A stretch of 64,000 nucleotides of DNA from assembly GCA_943735955.1 (NCBI GenBank), contig OX030957.1, forward strand, positions 9,407,100-9,471,099. Direction: 5' to 3'. Positions within the stretch are counted from its first letter, which is position 1, and every line of letters begins with the position of its first letter. This stretch comes from Piscicola geometra (taxonomy: Eukaryota > Annelida > Clitellata > Hirudinida > Piscicolidae). Under the pieces are notes generated by a model that was given only the letters and a program-made list of their open reading frames with translations, made no database searches and had not been told where the DNA came from. Positions 35,544-47,860 of the stretch are shown piece by piece. Made by a program: the position numbers and the translations under genes.

Positions 35544-37553
35544 ATGTCACAAGTTAATCTCATGGAGAACTTAACGGCAAGTTTGGAGTGGCGTGCTTGC
35601 AACATAAACAATGAGACTGCAGCTCCGGAGTCGTCAATGGTGTACAGCCTGGCGAGGGTCATCACCGGTCTCATTCTGTACCCAATCTTCTGCGTGGTCG
35701 GCGTCACAGGAAACTCTCTGATCTTGGTGGTGTTCAGCAGACCTTCGATGAAGAGCTCCACTTATCGACTGCTTTCCGCGCTCGCAGTGAGCGACATGAT
35801 CAAGCTGGTGAACGACTTTCTCTACTTCGCCACTTGCCTCGTCCAGCACATCAACCCGGCCGCAGGATGGATTATGTTCATTCGACTCTACCCCTACGCA
35901 CACTTTTTCTCCAACTTTTCGGCCTGCGTGTCGTCATGGATGACGGTTTCAGTGACGATTGAGAGATATTTTCTCGTGTGCCACCCAGTCCGAGCCAAGC
36001 AGCTCACCAGCGTGCCTCGATCCAACATCGCCATTGCTGTTGTATTCTTCACCATGATGATCTTTTCCTCACCATACCTCTTCAAGTACACAACGGTTCT
36101 AACCAAAGATAACTACTACAACTGCTCAAGATTAGATGTTAGTTTGTCTTCATCCCCTTTTTAATTCGCTATTTTAGCTTAAATGCAAATTTTCTCAAAA
36201 TGAATTGATTAAAAAAAATTTGTTAAAGATTTTGAAATTTAAAAAACTATCTTTATTTTTCTAGTTTAGGGAGTTAAAAAACCACGCAGGTCTTTTGACC
36301 TCTATATTATCAAAAAATAATAATAAACATTTATATACACACATACATACACATATACATAATAAAACAATAGAAAATAATTAATAACTATGAAATAAAT
36401 ATATTTATAAATAAAATATATTTATGTGTATGTATATACATTATTTGTTAATTATTATGTCATAATCGCATCATGGGATGGTTTTCCCAGTATTTATCTA
36501 TTTTATTTTAAATTTATCTGTATTTTCAGCTTTTACGATCTTATCAGGCAAACTATTCCAAACTGTTACCGCTCTGTGTATGCAATTGTTTTCTTTTATT
36601 CTTTTGGCACTTTTTTTGGGATAATTTTAGTGAATTTCCTTTTGATAGCCTTGTATTAAGCGTAAAAATATCTTTTGTTATTTTACTGTCATATTCATTA
36701 TTAATTTTTTTATAGGTTTCGATCATATCCCTTTGAAGTCTTCGGTATTTTAATGTTGGCAATTTAATAGCTCCAAGTCTATCATTATAAGTCTTGTCTT
36801 TTAGATAAGGTAGCATTTTTGTAGCCCTTTGTACATTTTCTATGCAGTCAATTTGTTTTTTCAATAAGGCTCTCCATACACTGCTAAGGTATTCTAACTT
36901 TTAACAATGACTTTAAGCGTCCCTGGCTCAATCTTTAATAAAACTATAAACAATATTAATTTTTAGTTACGTATTTTTTTTTACAGAGAATTTAAAATAA
37001 TTCTTTCACAGATCTATTAAAAGAATGCAAATTTTTACTTCATCGCCGAATCAACACAATAAAAAATCAACTTAATTAATAATTATATTAACAGAATTAA
37101 TTTTCAATCACCTATTCCTTTTACTGAATATTCAAAACATTTCAGGTTGGTGTGACATCGTTCTGGCTGAACAACGTGTACTCAGAGGCGTTCAACGTGT
37201 TTCAGGGTTTTCTCCGCTCCATCATTCCTCTATTCATCCTTCTAATATCCTCCTATTTCATCATCAACAGCGTCAGAAAAACTAGAGCAAACAAAAAGTT
37301 GGCAAACAGAAATCGCATCACCATCATGCTCAGCATCATCATCCTGGTTTTCCTCCTCTGTGTCACTCCCGACGCAGTACTCACCGCCTTGTCCATAGGC
37401 TACGCAGAGATCAAAAACGATGCTTTAAAGGGAATAAGAGAAGTGACTGACACTCTAGTTGTCATCAACTCGAGCGTAAATTTCTTAATTTGTTATTTTT
37501 TCAATCAGGCGTTTCATCGAGAGGTTTGTCTGCTCTTTCGTTCGGTTACATAG
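35544..37553 (+). CDS. Rhodopsin-family GPCR, neuropeptide (FMRFamide-type) receptor-like, two exons
   Basis: Exons 35544-36137 (donor GAT|GTTAGT) and 37146-37553 (acceptor TTTCAG) join in phase 0 to 333 residues with seven hydrophobic segments. N-terminal sequons NLT and NET; TM1 GNSLILVV (N57, position 1.50); TM2 LSALAVSD (D84, 2.50); E140-R141-Y142 in place of DRY followed by VCHP; TM6 LCVTPD (P273) without the usual Trp; TM7 INSSVNFLICYF instead of NPxxY. The ERY-VCHP and C-x-TPD pattern resembles invertebrate FMRFamide-type peptide receptors, so a Gq/Gi-coupled peptide receptor at the plasma membrane is the best guess; the ligand is unknown. No cysteine sits at the usual top of TM3. The C-terminal tail after TM7 is very short (about 15 residues). 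Confidence 0.8.
36450..36890 (-). mobile_element. Jockey/CR1-type LINE 3' fragment in the GPCR intron
   Basis: The minus strand reads CIENVQRATKMLPYLKDKTY, then LPTLKYRRLQRDMIETYKKI, and in another frame VTVWNSLPDKIVKAENTDKF to a stop. This is the standard C-terminus of non-LTR retrotransposon ORF2. Frames are shifted, so it is inactive. It lies antisense to the host gene. Confidence 0.8.
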
Positions 37554-38690
37554 TGGCTGTAAATATGAAAGAGCAAAATAGATTTGCTTTCTTTCAGCTT
37601 CTTGCATCACTTAACATAATTTATTCATCAAACACTTGACTAATTAATTGAATCACAGTTAACGATTTAAACATTAGCTCAATTTAGGCGATTTTAACAA
37701 TGGTTAATTTTCCTAGATTAGAGTTCAACCGGTGTCCTAGTAGCTCATAGGCGCGAATAATTGTTTGCCGCCTAAGTGTCCTGGAAGCTCTTACTGTTAT
37801 GCGCCTCTATAATAAGGCTAGTCATTCATTTTTAATACTTTGTATGTTATCGGACAGTTAGGAATATTTTTTTGAACATCTTTTTATTCATTATTAAATT
37901 ATTTTTAAAATGTGATTTTCAAATAGTCCAAAATGTTTATCACAAGTTTTTACGATGGTTCTATTGCATTAACTTTATAAAACAATAGGTGTGACCTTTT
38001 TAATTTAATCATTCATTTCACTTACTTTTAAAACCAGATTTTAAATTGTATATAAAAAATTGAATGATAAACAATAATCCTTGAAGTTTATAAGTGATTT
38101 TATATATTAAAATTATTAAATAAATTTATATTCTTTAAAAAAATGACTTCGTGACGTGTGAACATAACTTTAGATCATGGGTGTCAAACTCATTTTCACC
38201 GAAGGCTACATCAACATAATGACTGTCATCAACGGGTCACTGTACCTTAAAATAAGAATCAACTGTAATGTTAAATAACTTGATCTACTTCTCAATAATA
38301 ATTAACTAATTATTTATTATAACTTATTCTGGTGACAACTACAGATGCATAGAAAACATTTTCTTGTCGCTCAACATATATCTTTAGAAAACATGTTAGT
38401 TTATGAGAACCCACATAACTATCAAATATAATGAAATATCAAATTTTAAAATCGAATAAAAAAGCTAACTTGAGCGTACTTTGCTCGTGTTTGGTGTCCA
38501 AATGTCGACGCTTTGCATCCAACTGATTTGGACACATCGCTCACAAACCTTCGACAACCGACATAGTCTCGTAACTAAAAAGTATTATTAGTTTACTCTT
38601 CGATACACAAAGAATTATTCACTTTTGCCATTTTTTTGTAAAATTATTCTGCCTGCATCAACTTTTCTGCGTAATCAGAAGAGGTTGCCA
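37554..38690. other. Intergenic stretch with a SINE fragment
   Basis: At 37768-37803 TTGCCGCCTAAGTGTCCTGGAAGCTC...GTTATGCGCC matches the SINE at 43390-43540. Otherwise no supported feature. Confidence 0.45.
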
Positions 38691-38694
38691 TTCC

Positions 38695-39180
38695 CAGTGA
38701 TGGGCATAGTCTAACTAAATAGTTGCAAAATAAAAGTTTAACTTTTTTTCTCTGCATTGTTTAACTAAACAAATATAGTTTAGTTGAAATGACAATTAAA
38801 CTAAAATATTTCAGTTGCTAAATAAATAGTTTAACTGAAATATTTTAGTTAGCCTTTTTTTGAAAATATGAGTTTTAGACTGAAAAATGCAATACAGTTG
38901 ATGTTTTTTTTTATATATATTTCGAGCTAAGTACATTCCATTGTGTGGCATTTCCATACGATCCAGTTGAGCTGCTGTTGAAAAATTATTCAGTGTTGCT
39001 TGACAAGTTTTGAGTGCACGCTTAGGTCAGATGTCAAATGAAACTCTGGACAAGAAAGTGTTCGTTCAGTCTAGGATTAAATCAGTGTACTGTATAAAGT
39101 TAAACTAACAATATAAGACTATAAAAGTATTTTAAAGTCAGAATATTACTTAATTTACTGTTTTAACTTGTGCAACATAT
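38695..39180. mobile_element. CAGTGATGGG-type element, inverted partial copy
   Basis: Begins CAGTGATGGGCATAGTC. The interior is the inverse of 28270-28690, with TAGTTGAAATGACAATTAAAC-type subterminal repeats and the shared TAGGATTAAATCAGTGTACTGTATAAAG phrase. Confidence 0.6.
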
Positions 39181-39304
39181 TTTTTTTATTATAAGGGACA
39201 TTTTAATTAGTTTTTTTAAATTAATGGCAACCTATTAACATAAATCGTTGTCAATTATTTGACTTCTAACATGTCAATAAAAAAGAAAATTTGTAACTAA
39301 ACAG

Positions 39305-39770
39305 TTTGGAGCAAGATGACATGCTTGTCAGAATTCAGAATTGTTAAAATAAATATAATTATGATACTGGAGTTTTTGTGCTTCTTAATTATTAGTTAAT
39401 TATAAATTAATAAATTACCGCAAAGAATTAATGCTGAAAATCATAGGTAATTACGGATGTCTAGATTTCATCCTATTTTCATGATATTACAATTTATTTT
39501 TTTTATTTGATATTTTCAACAAAAAAAACATTGTTATGATTTGTTTAACAATTTAAAATATTCAGATCAAAGTTTTAGACTTTTTCAGTGTTTTAGAGTT
39601 GTAGAAAAATAAAATTATTCTTTAGTTATATTTATTTTTAAAAGTAAATGTTGATATATTTATTACAACAAATGAATAGTCTAATAGTTCATAAAAAATA
39701 GTTTGTTATTTTTAAAATAAAAATAAAAAAACGATATAACTCGTTAACCAGGTCATCTTTCCCCGGACTC
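39305..39770. mobile_element. Partial inverted copy of the GGGGAGACC element
   Basis: GGAGCAAGATGACATGCTTGTCAGAATTC onward is the inverse of the 51400-51510 part of the family; the far end reads GTTAACCAGGTCATCTTTCCCCGGACTCACC, a degenerate terminus. Confidence 0.6.
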
Positions 39771-40259
39771 ACCTTTGTGGTTTCAATGGCTTTTTATGTT
39801 TTTTTATTGTTTTTTGAAAATATTCTTTATTTTTCACAGCTTAACAGACACAAGCCATGTTACAAAAATACAAAAATAGAAAGTGAACAAAAACCAAAAT
39901 AGAATTGAGAAAGCGAAACAGATTGAAATTAAAAGTGGAAAAATAGTTATTAGATTCAAATGCAAACGATAATGGATTAAAATTAGACAACTCGACAAAG
40001 GATATGGTCACCATATATTGTGGTGAATATGATATTAAATAAATAAATAAGTAATACAAATCAGGAATGAAAATATAAATATAAACTATGGAATGAGATA
40101 TTTCAGAAGACGAGGGAGGAATGTTTTTGCTTTCAAACATGTTATATATTGGTGTATTGAAATTGTGCTCACGGGGTTATGTGAAGATGTTTTAAAAGAG
40201 GGTAGAATTTGGCGAAGAACGTGGTCAGAGTAAGTGGATATTTTTACAAATAGTTTTGT

Positions 40260-41490
40260 ATCTAAAGTGGTAAAAATAGAGGTGATAGATGGCTAGTGAG
40301 AGTGAAGGTATTTTAGTTTATTTATGAATGACTGGAGTTGTTTGATTTGTTGCTGATTAGCAAAACCAGACCAAGAAGGAGCTTCATATTTAAGGTGAGA
40401 GATGATGAGAGACTCAAAGAGTTTGGCACCAAAGAGTCCATGGAAACGGATTGTTTTGATGGCATGAAAGTTTGAAAGCATTTTTTGATAATAGGATCTA
40501 TGTGTGGTGAAATGTTAAGGGTGTCAGTCAATGTGATACCTAAGATAGTGAGTTTGTTAGTGCGTTGAATGGAAGGATGCAAAGCTGGTGGTGTGATGTG
40601 TTTACGACTATTGTGGACTACGAGTTCGAATGATTTTTTGAGATTAAGTGAAGATAACTAAGCTTGGCCCACTTAGAAAAGGAGTCAAGCTCTAATTGAA
40701 TGGTATGAGTGTTAGATGATGGAATAATGAGATAAGTGTCATTAGCAAATTTTAATATTTTATTAGATAGGTGATATGGTTGAAGTGAAGAGGCGTTGAT
40801 TATAAACGTAGATGGACCAAGAACTGAACCTTGGACCACGCTAGAGTTGATGGGAAGGATATTCGAAAGTTGATTTAAATAAATGGTGGAATGTGATCGG
40901 TTGCTAAGGAAGGAAATGAAAAGGTTTTAATTTGTGAATTTAATTAAGAAGTTCATGTATTATTTTATTTAATTAAGAAGTTCATGTATTATTTTATTTA
41001 ATTAAGAAGTTCATGTATTATTTTATTTAATTAAGAAGTTCATGTATTATTTTATTTAATTAAGAAGTTCATGTATTATTTTATTTAATTAAGAAGTTCA
41101 TGTATTATTTTATTTAATTAAGAAGTTCATGTATTTTTTTATTTAATTAAGAAGTTCATGTATTATTTTATTTAATTAAGAAGTTCATGTATTATTTTAT
41201 TTTTCTAAGAGATCATACAAGCATTTATTTGCTTCGATTTCTAAATTTATTTGCTTGCAAATAAACGAATTATTGTTTAAAAAAAGGTTGTATATGTTAT
41301 CATCAAGGGGAAGAAGTGCAAGATTGGAGGCGAGGGTATGGTGATCGAGATTGTCAAAAGCTTTAGTAAATTCAAAAGCAATAAGGTGAACATGACTGTT
41401 GGTTTAAAGAAGTGAAGTGATGATAGATGTGGTGGAAACGATGGCAGAAGTAGGTGATCCTGTCGGGCGAAAAGCGAATTAATCATTTAG
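40260..41490 (-). mobile_element. Decayed jockey-like LINE reverse transcriptase, split by a satellite
   Basis: Minus-strand pieces in order: FEFTKAFDNLDHHTLA (about 41390-41330; frame-shifted), VQGSVLGPSTFIINASSLQP and ILKFANDTYLIIPSS (40839-40730), then ILGITLTDTLNISPHID and LFESLIISHLKYEAPSWSGF. These are the TKAFD, GSVLGP, F/YADD and post-catalytic blocks of a reverse transcriptase. The catalytic FADD is FAND, the frame is broken several times, and a 30-bp satellite (40925-41205) interrupts it. Inactive. Confidence 0.8.
40925..41205. repeat. 30-bp satellite (TTTAATTAAGAAGTTCATGTATTATTTTAT)
   Basis: About nine nearly identical 30-bp units inside the LINE fragment, with one A-to-T difference in a late unit. 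Confidence 0.95.
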
Positions 41491-41541
41491 AATGGGTTTT
41501 ACTGATGGGTGATTGAAGCATGGATACATATGGAGAGAACC

Positions 41542-41613
41542 TTCGATAGCAGCAGCAGTTCCAGTGCTGGCAAGGACTTCTCCATCACCCTCTATCGCAG
41601 CCTCGGCACAATG
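41542..41613 (+). other. Dispersed exon-like module, copy 2
   Basis: Plus frame FDSSSSSSAGKDFSITLYRS then LGTMA, about 70% alike to copy 1 at nucleotide level. The donor-like site is GCAAGA here. It is followed, as in copies 1 and 4, by GATGATG/GTGGTGATGATT-rich sequence. Confidence 0.4.
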
Positions 41614-41844
41614 GCAAGACAGAAATTTGAGAAGAATTATGATTTTTGTGGTTTTGAGGATGATGTGGTGATGATTGGGCCGTGGTATGAGTGCTGGTAC
41701 TGTGGTGATGATTGGGCTGTGGTATGAGTGCTGGTACTGTGGTGATGATTGTATTTTTTAGTGGTGGAGATAGTGATTTTTTGGCGGTGATTGTCATCGT
41801 GGTGTGAATGAGGTTGATTGTTTGTTTTTTTATATTTAAATTGA

Positions 41845-41960
41845 TATATATATATATATATATATATTGCTAGTGGTTTAAAAACCGTTTATTTAACAAA
41901 TTAGATAAAATTAGATAAAAAGCGCTATATAAGTGCCTGTGATTGATTGATTCATTCATA
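41845..41960. repeat. (TA)n and retroelement tail
   Basis: TATATATA tract at 41845-41868, then AAAAGCGCTATATAAGTGCCTGTGATTGATTGATTC, a copy of the GCGCTATA...ATTG tail. Confidence 0.7.
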
Positions 41961-42236
41961 TAGCAATTAAAATAGAAGTGTCTCAAATGAATTTGATAAA
42001 TCCACTAGAACCGTTGCTATAAAAAATAGAAACCTTTCTTTGGAAAACATAATAACATTTTTTGTTTGTGAGAACTTTTTAGTGGGTCACATAAATGAAA
42101 TAGAAGGCCACATCTGGTTTGCGTGCCTTAAGTTTGACACATATGCTTTTATTGTTTTCATTATGCGATATTTTTTGTTAATGTGAACCAAGAGTTAGGG
42201 TGTTTTGTTAATTTTATATGTTTTATAATTTTTCTA

Positions 42237-42684
42237 TAAAATTATATTTGAGAAAAATAGTATATGAAAATATTTTTTCTAAATGAAATATTTTACTTTT
42301 TCAAATATTATTAATTGCTTATAAAATATATTTCCTATTTTGCAGATTTTATAGAATTTATTAATATTATATTATAATAATTTATTTATTTGTAAAACAA
42401 TTGTTCACCCACTTTTATATAAAGAAATTTAGTAAAACATTTTTTTGACATATTTTTCTTTAAAATTATATTTGAGAAAAATAGTATATGAAAATATTTT
42501 TTCTAAATGAAATATTTTACTTTTTCAAATATTATTAATTGCCTATAAAATATATTTCTCATTTTGCAGATTTTATAGAATTTATTAATATTATATTATA
42601 ATAATTTATTAATTTGTAATACAATTGTTTACCCACTTTTATATAAAGAAATTTAGTAAAACATTTTTTTGACATATTTTAATT
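42237..42684. repeat. 224-bp tandem duplication
   Basis: ATTATATTTGAGAAAAATAGTATATGAAAATA begins at 42241 and again at 42465; the two units match for about 220 bp with a handful of differences (GCTTATAAAA/GCCTATAAAA, CCTATTTTGC/CTCATTTTGC). No gene. Confidence 0.9.
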
Positions 42685-43385
42685 GCATTGTGTTATAAAT
42701 CTCTAAGATTGATTTTTCTACTAAAAAAGATAAATTTAGAAAGTAAGAATGATTAAAAAGAAAGTTAAAAAAAGATCATAGAATGTAAAATTTAAAATAA
42801 AAGTAATTTAATTAAAAGTATTTAGCAAATTTTTTACAAAACGATCATTTTTGTTTTCTAAGAGAACAAGATTCGACTATTCAAAAACACCCATCAAGCA
42901 AGTGTTTTTGTTTCTTTTGTATTAAGGGTTAATAGAAAAGAAACGAGAACACTTACGCATTCCAAAGTTGTTACAATTACCTCGCGCATCTTAAAGGACA
43001 GTTATGAAAGACAAAAAATAGCGATATATTAATTTGCAAAAAGTATTCCTATAAAATATTTGCGATTTGAGTTATTTAAATGGTATGACAATCAATATAG
43101 TCTGTATTGCTCAAAAAGTCCATAATTTGGATGAGAAAAAATTTAAAAACTGAATGTAATATTCTTTAAACAATTTCTTTCGTTAAATTTGTAAAATAAT
43201 TTAGAGAAACCTAAAATTTAGTTATTTTTCAATTTAAAAATGATTTTTTTCCATTTACTGTGCAATAAGTGCTAGAAATTTATTTGATTTAATTATTTGG
43301 ATTGATAAAAATCAATGATTTAATCATAGTGTAAAGCACTTTAGCACTAACTTCAGAACGATTTAATATAAATCTACGTTAACGG
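42685..43385. other. AT-rich stretch
   Basis: No supported features. Confidence 0.5.
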
Positions 43386-43389
43386 ATGA

Positions 43390-43540
43390 AAGAGTAGCCG
43401 AGTGTGTACCGACTCTCGGTTTGACCAATGGTTGATAAGGCTAGGTTTGAATGCAATCGATACCCTAGGGACCCATGAAATTGAATTAAAAAATTTGCAC
43501 CCTAAGTGGTCTGGAAGCCCGTTTGGGTTATACGCCCTTA
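43390..43540 (+). mobile_element. tRNA-derived SINE
   Basis: Head GTAGCCGAGTGTGTACCGACTCTCGGTTTGACCAATGG with B-box GGTTTGAATGC at 43444 resembles a Leu/Ser-type tRNA. The body ends CACCCTAAGTGGTCTGGAAGCCCGTTTGGGTTATACGCCC, the phrase repeated near 2830, 12060 and 37780. Confidence 0.6.
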
Positions 43541-45525
43541 AAAAATGCACATAATTATTAGTATCATTAATATTATTTTTATTAGTATTACTATTATTTT
43601 ATTTTAATATTAATAAAATGAATGAAATTTCTCTACTCTGCATGATACTATGCACCATGGGTGCAGTGCACCAATGCCAAATTTAATAATGGTTATATGA
43701 AAAGAGGCGTAATGAATCATTTTCTTTGTGATAACATTTCATACATATTAATCTTCCTATCTAGAAACTAGAGATTCTAAAAAAAACGAATACTCCGCTA
43801 ATGCTTGAGGTGGGGCATGCGAAAATATCATGAATAAGTACGCAAAAGCTTTAGAAAGTCCCACCCGCGGTTTGAAAAATAATTCTGTGATTTAAAAAAT
43901 TATTAATTTATTTTACTGAATACTAGGGTACCCGTCAAAACAATGGGTGGAAAATATGAGATAAAAATTATGTCTTAATTTTTTTGGGTTTATTCCATTT
44001 TAAAAACTAATATAAAAAAGTTTCATTAAAAAATAACAATATTTATTTTGTGCGCAACATGCTTAAATCCGCCAAAAATGAAATTTCACCGTAATGTAAT
44101 TTTGTTAATTTTATAGCACTCCGTTCTAAGATTGATTGCATTTTTAGATTAACTGTCGCCTGGTGTTTGAAAAAAAGAGTTATTTATACAGTTCTGGTGA
44201 GTTATTTGTAATCTTAATCAATCTTAATTAGTTAGAATTCTATTTAATTAAATATTATTTAAAACAGAAAAAAGGTTAAAAATTAATTTTGTTACTCATT
44301 GTTATCACTCAATTAATTATGAACTAACGATCTTCTAGGAAGGTTGGCCTCTAAATTAATTAATTTATTTAATTAACTACGTAGATAATAGTTTAGTCAA
44401 AAACTGATAAATTATATGCTATCTTATTTGTAAAATAACACTTTTATACAAATATTTCAGGTTAATTCGAATGTGAGCAGAAGCCATTTGAAACGAGAGA
44501 AAAAAGCATCTCATTTAAAAACTGAAGGTTAGACCGAATTCCCCTAACCAGCATGGCAATTCCAAAGCACAAGTCTGAAAATAGTTGGGTGGCCCGTTCT
44601 CTACTGATGGGATATTTGTTGACGAAGATCGGGTATATTGTCAACTGTGCCCAGGGTTGTTTCAGTTTGGATTTTTCAGTTACAGTTTTTTTAATTTGAT
44701 TCTTTCAGTTACTATTATAGTTACAGTCATCTTTTTTTCTAGTTATTATTACAGTTATTATTTTTTCAGTTACTAGGCCTCTTTTTTAACGGTATATCTG
44801 GGATTGCTACTTAGCTGTTCGTGACAACACTCTTTCTACGAGCGACACCTTAGCAGAATGGCACAGTGCATTCGGACAATCGGTTCAACTTGAAAATCTA
44901 ACTCTGCCGAGGTTATTAGTGAAACTTTAAAAAAATACAACCAGGTGATCGTCGAACGTTTTCTTACTGTTGAAGATCCTTTTCTTTAAAAAATAGTCAG
45001 CTGCGCTCTATTGTGCTTGACTACGAAAGCCAAAGATCAATTGGATAAATTAATATTATAATATAACTGTCCGAAAACGATTTTTTCCACATATTAATTA
45101 GTAATTTGCTTATTAAATATTTCAAAATTTTCATAAAGTTATTATTATGAGCGAGCTGTTAGATTTATTGCGATTACACTATAAATAGTTGAGTTTTTCT
45201 TATTGCGGCCTATTTATATCTGGTACTTCCACAAGTAAATAAATTCCTTTGTAGGAAACTTTGAAGTCAAAAAGTTTTTCTTCATCAGATATCTAAGAAT
45301 TCAGTTTTTTTAAATTTCAAGAACAATGAATTAGCTAATATCGTTCATAAACGTTAAATTAACATTTTCTTTCAGAAACAAAAATTGATAACATTGTTTA
45401 GAATAATAAAAATACATTTTAATTTTGATTCTTGTGCTTCCCTAAGAACTCTACTAGGTATTCGTCGCACTGTGACTTAGCAATTTCTCTTTCAATCTTT
45501 TTCAGAGTTTCAAGTTGTTCCCACC
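43541..45525. other. Intergenic stretch
   Basis: No supported gene. CCCCTAACCAGCATGGCAA at 44541 resembles the inner end of the foldback MITE and may be a fragment. Confidence 0.4.
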
Positions 45526-45530
45526 AGAGG

Positions 45531-45911
45531 CGGCGATCTACTGCAAATTTTGGGAGTGTCCTACTCAGCATGGACGATCTTGTGGGGTCCTGGGGTCTAG
45601 ACATCCTTCACGCCCCACTTATGAAAACATTTTAAACTTCTGTTTTGATACGAATATTTAAGTAATCAAATAATAGTTAAATTTTTTACAGTTATCACTA
45701 TAACTACTCATACTCAAAATTTCTATTTTAGTATAATAGTATAAACATTCTGTTTTATGCCATGATGGACGATTATGCTCGTATCAAAACAATAGTTTAA
45801 TATTTTTTTATTGAAAATGTGGAAAGCGGGAGTTCACATTAAGACGGACCCCTTTACCACCAAAATGTGAAGGGGTTCAGATCCCAGAACGCCCCCAGGA
45901 TCACCGCCCAT
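45531..45911. mobile_element. Foldback MITE-like element, copy C
   Basis: Outer CGGCGATCTACTGCAAATTTTGGG, inner CAGCATGGACGATCTTGTGGGGTCCTGGGGTCTAGAC, inverse right end GCCCCCAGGATCACCGCCCATG. The arms TTCTGTTTTGATACGAATATTT and GCTCGTATCAAAACAATAG pair internally. Confidence 0.75.
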
Positions 45912-46104
45912 GGTTCGCACGGACTCTCAACCGTCTGCATGTTGGTTCCAGTAGTTGGGTCAACGAAGATCGTGTTAGGGGTGACGGTGTAGGGGTTAGG
46001 GTTAGGAATTATGATAAAAGTTTAGGCTTTTGTTAAATTAAAAATGTTTTTAAATGAATTAACAATTTTGATGGGAAACTATCAACAATTTTTAAAAAAT
46101 TTCG

Positions 46105-46215
46105 TCATGAAATTTTCACGGAAAATAACAAAAATCCCAAGTTTTCTTCAGTGAAATTGTCACTGAAGAAAATTGAGCCTTTTTTGTTATTTTCTGTGAA
46201 ATTTTCCCGGAAAAT
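46105..46215. repeat. Two-tier inverted repeat (hairpin-forming)
   Basis: An inner perfect arm pair TTTTCTTCAGTGA / TCACTGAAGAAAA with a short loop, enclosed by an outer pair GAAATTTTCACGGAAAATAACAAAAA / TTTTTTGTTATTTTCTGTGAAATTTT. Function unknown. Confidence 0.8.
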
Positions 46216-47225
46216 AAAATCTTGAAATTTATTTGCATAGGGTCGGGATTTTTGTAAAAATGTCAGTTAATATTTCATTAGATCGCCTAATTATTTGGCT
46301 GATTCTTGTTAAATTCTCACGATATGGACTGCTGGTCATTACGCGAAGTGCCAGGTTATTTCAGGCTTATGTGGAGTGCCTGATTACGCGTTTTGAATGT
46401 ACATATATACTGAAATTATTAAGTATATAAATGCAAAACCCAACGAAAATTGCCAAAAGTAAGAAATAATGATGATTCGTGAAATTAGATGGGTGATGTA
46501 TATTTTTGTATTCGTATCAAAATGTCAGAAGGATTTTACTCCAGATAAGTGTGAGTTTTAATTGCATGTAAATTATTATTAATTCATATTTACTTTTACA
46601 AGATACATCGCTGCATTTAATTTTCATTATTACGCGATGGGTTGCTGGTTTTATTAATTTTTTATTAATTTAAAAAGTCGCTAGTTCCCAATTGAAAGAT
46701 AAAAAGTCTTGGGATTCGGCAATTGAAGCTGGTAGGAGATTCAATATGTAAATTATCTTTGAAAAAAGTCATCTTTTTAATATGATGTTGAAGTAAATAA
46801 TGGTTAAATTTTAGAGAAGTTCATCGACCTGGTTATGCTTAATCCAGGAAGAAAGTGTGTTGCGACTGGAATGTCAAATAGATTTTTAAAAATTTTATAC
46901 ATCATTGTTAGTTGTTCTATTCTCCTTCTTTATTCTTAACTTTTCTATTTCAAGTCATCTATCATGGGTGAAACACTGTATGTTTTTCATGTTTATTCAT
47001 CACGTATCTACATTACGTACCTAACTGTTCTATTCTGCACCATCTCTTTGTCATGGAATTGGTTTTTCTGTTAAGGTTTCAAAACAGTGCTGCCGAGTTC
47101 AAGGCTAGGGCATACAAAAAAAGTAAGCTGTACTTTTAATATCCTTGCTTATTCTTAAATTTTCGTGAAAAAAACCTAGAGTGCTTTTTCTTTTCTCAAC
47201 TATTTTCTGGATGTACTTCCCCCAT
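46216..47225. other. Intergenic stretch
   Basis: No supported features. Confidence 0.4.
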
Positions 47226-47229
47226 GATG

Positions 47230-47860
47230 TGTTTTTTGTGAGTTTCATCCCAAGGTATTTTCATTACGAAATATGTGTTGTTTTGTAGTTGTAGACGATA
47301 AGTGATCTTTTTCTGCATACTTGGAAAATGCCACATTTTCTAGGGTTGAAGGACATGCCTCAGATCTTTTCCCATTCCCAAAGTCAATGTAGGTATTTTT
47401 CAGGTTCTTTGCAGTCTCTGCCTGTAATACGTTTTCTGTAGATAACACAATCATCATCAAAAAATCTTGTTTATGATGACATTTTCAATGGTAGATCATT
47501 AATGTAAATAAAAAGCAAAAAGGTCCCAGAACACTTTCTTGTGGCACTCCACTGATTCCTGGAAAAGGATCCGAAGTTGCTCCCAACTATGACGACTTTT
47601 TGGGTTCTGTCTGTCAAAAACGTTTTTATCATTTTATAATCTGGTCACGTATACCGTAATGTTGCAGCTTTATCATTAATCGTTTGTGTATAAATTTTTC
47701 AAAAGCTTTACTAAAATCCAAGATTGCCAGATCATGTTGTTTTCCTCTGTTTTAAGACTTCAGAACTTGTCTGTAAAAGTCAGGAGTTGGGTATCGCCAC
47801 TCCATTTTTTTTTCTGAATCCATGCTGGCAGTCTGTGAATATGTCGTTTTAACCTATGCT
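47230..47860 (-). mobile_element. Decayed LINE reverse transcriptase, minus strand
   Basis: Across frame breaks the minus strand reads LAILDFSKAFEKFIHKRL-like text, GVPQ/ESVLGPFCFLF, then DDDCVIYRKRITGRDCKEPE. These are the SKAFD, GVPQGSVLGP and FADDCVIYR blocks of a jockey/CR1-like reverse transcriptase. Several stops and shifts make it inactive. Similar text further right to about 48.1 kb may be its upstream part. Confidence 0.7.

Noticed and set aside
35634..36106. Minus-strand frames opposite the GPCR
   Set aside because: Shadows of the GPCR exon; no independent motif.
40925..41205. Regular repeats resembling a CRISPR array
   Set aside because: Units are contiguous with no unique spacers, in a eukaryotic genome.
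45985..46003. GGGGTTAGGGTTAGG, telomere-like
   Set aside because: Only two units; chance or a tiny interstitial remnant, no array.
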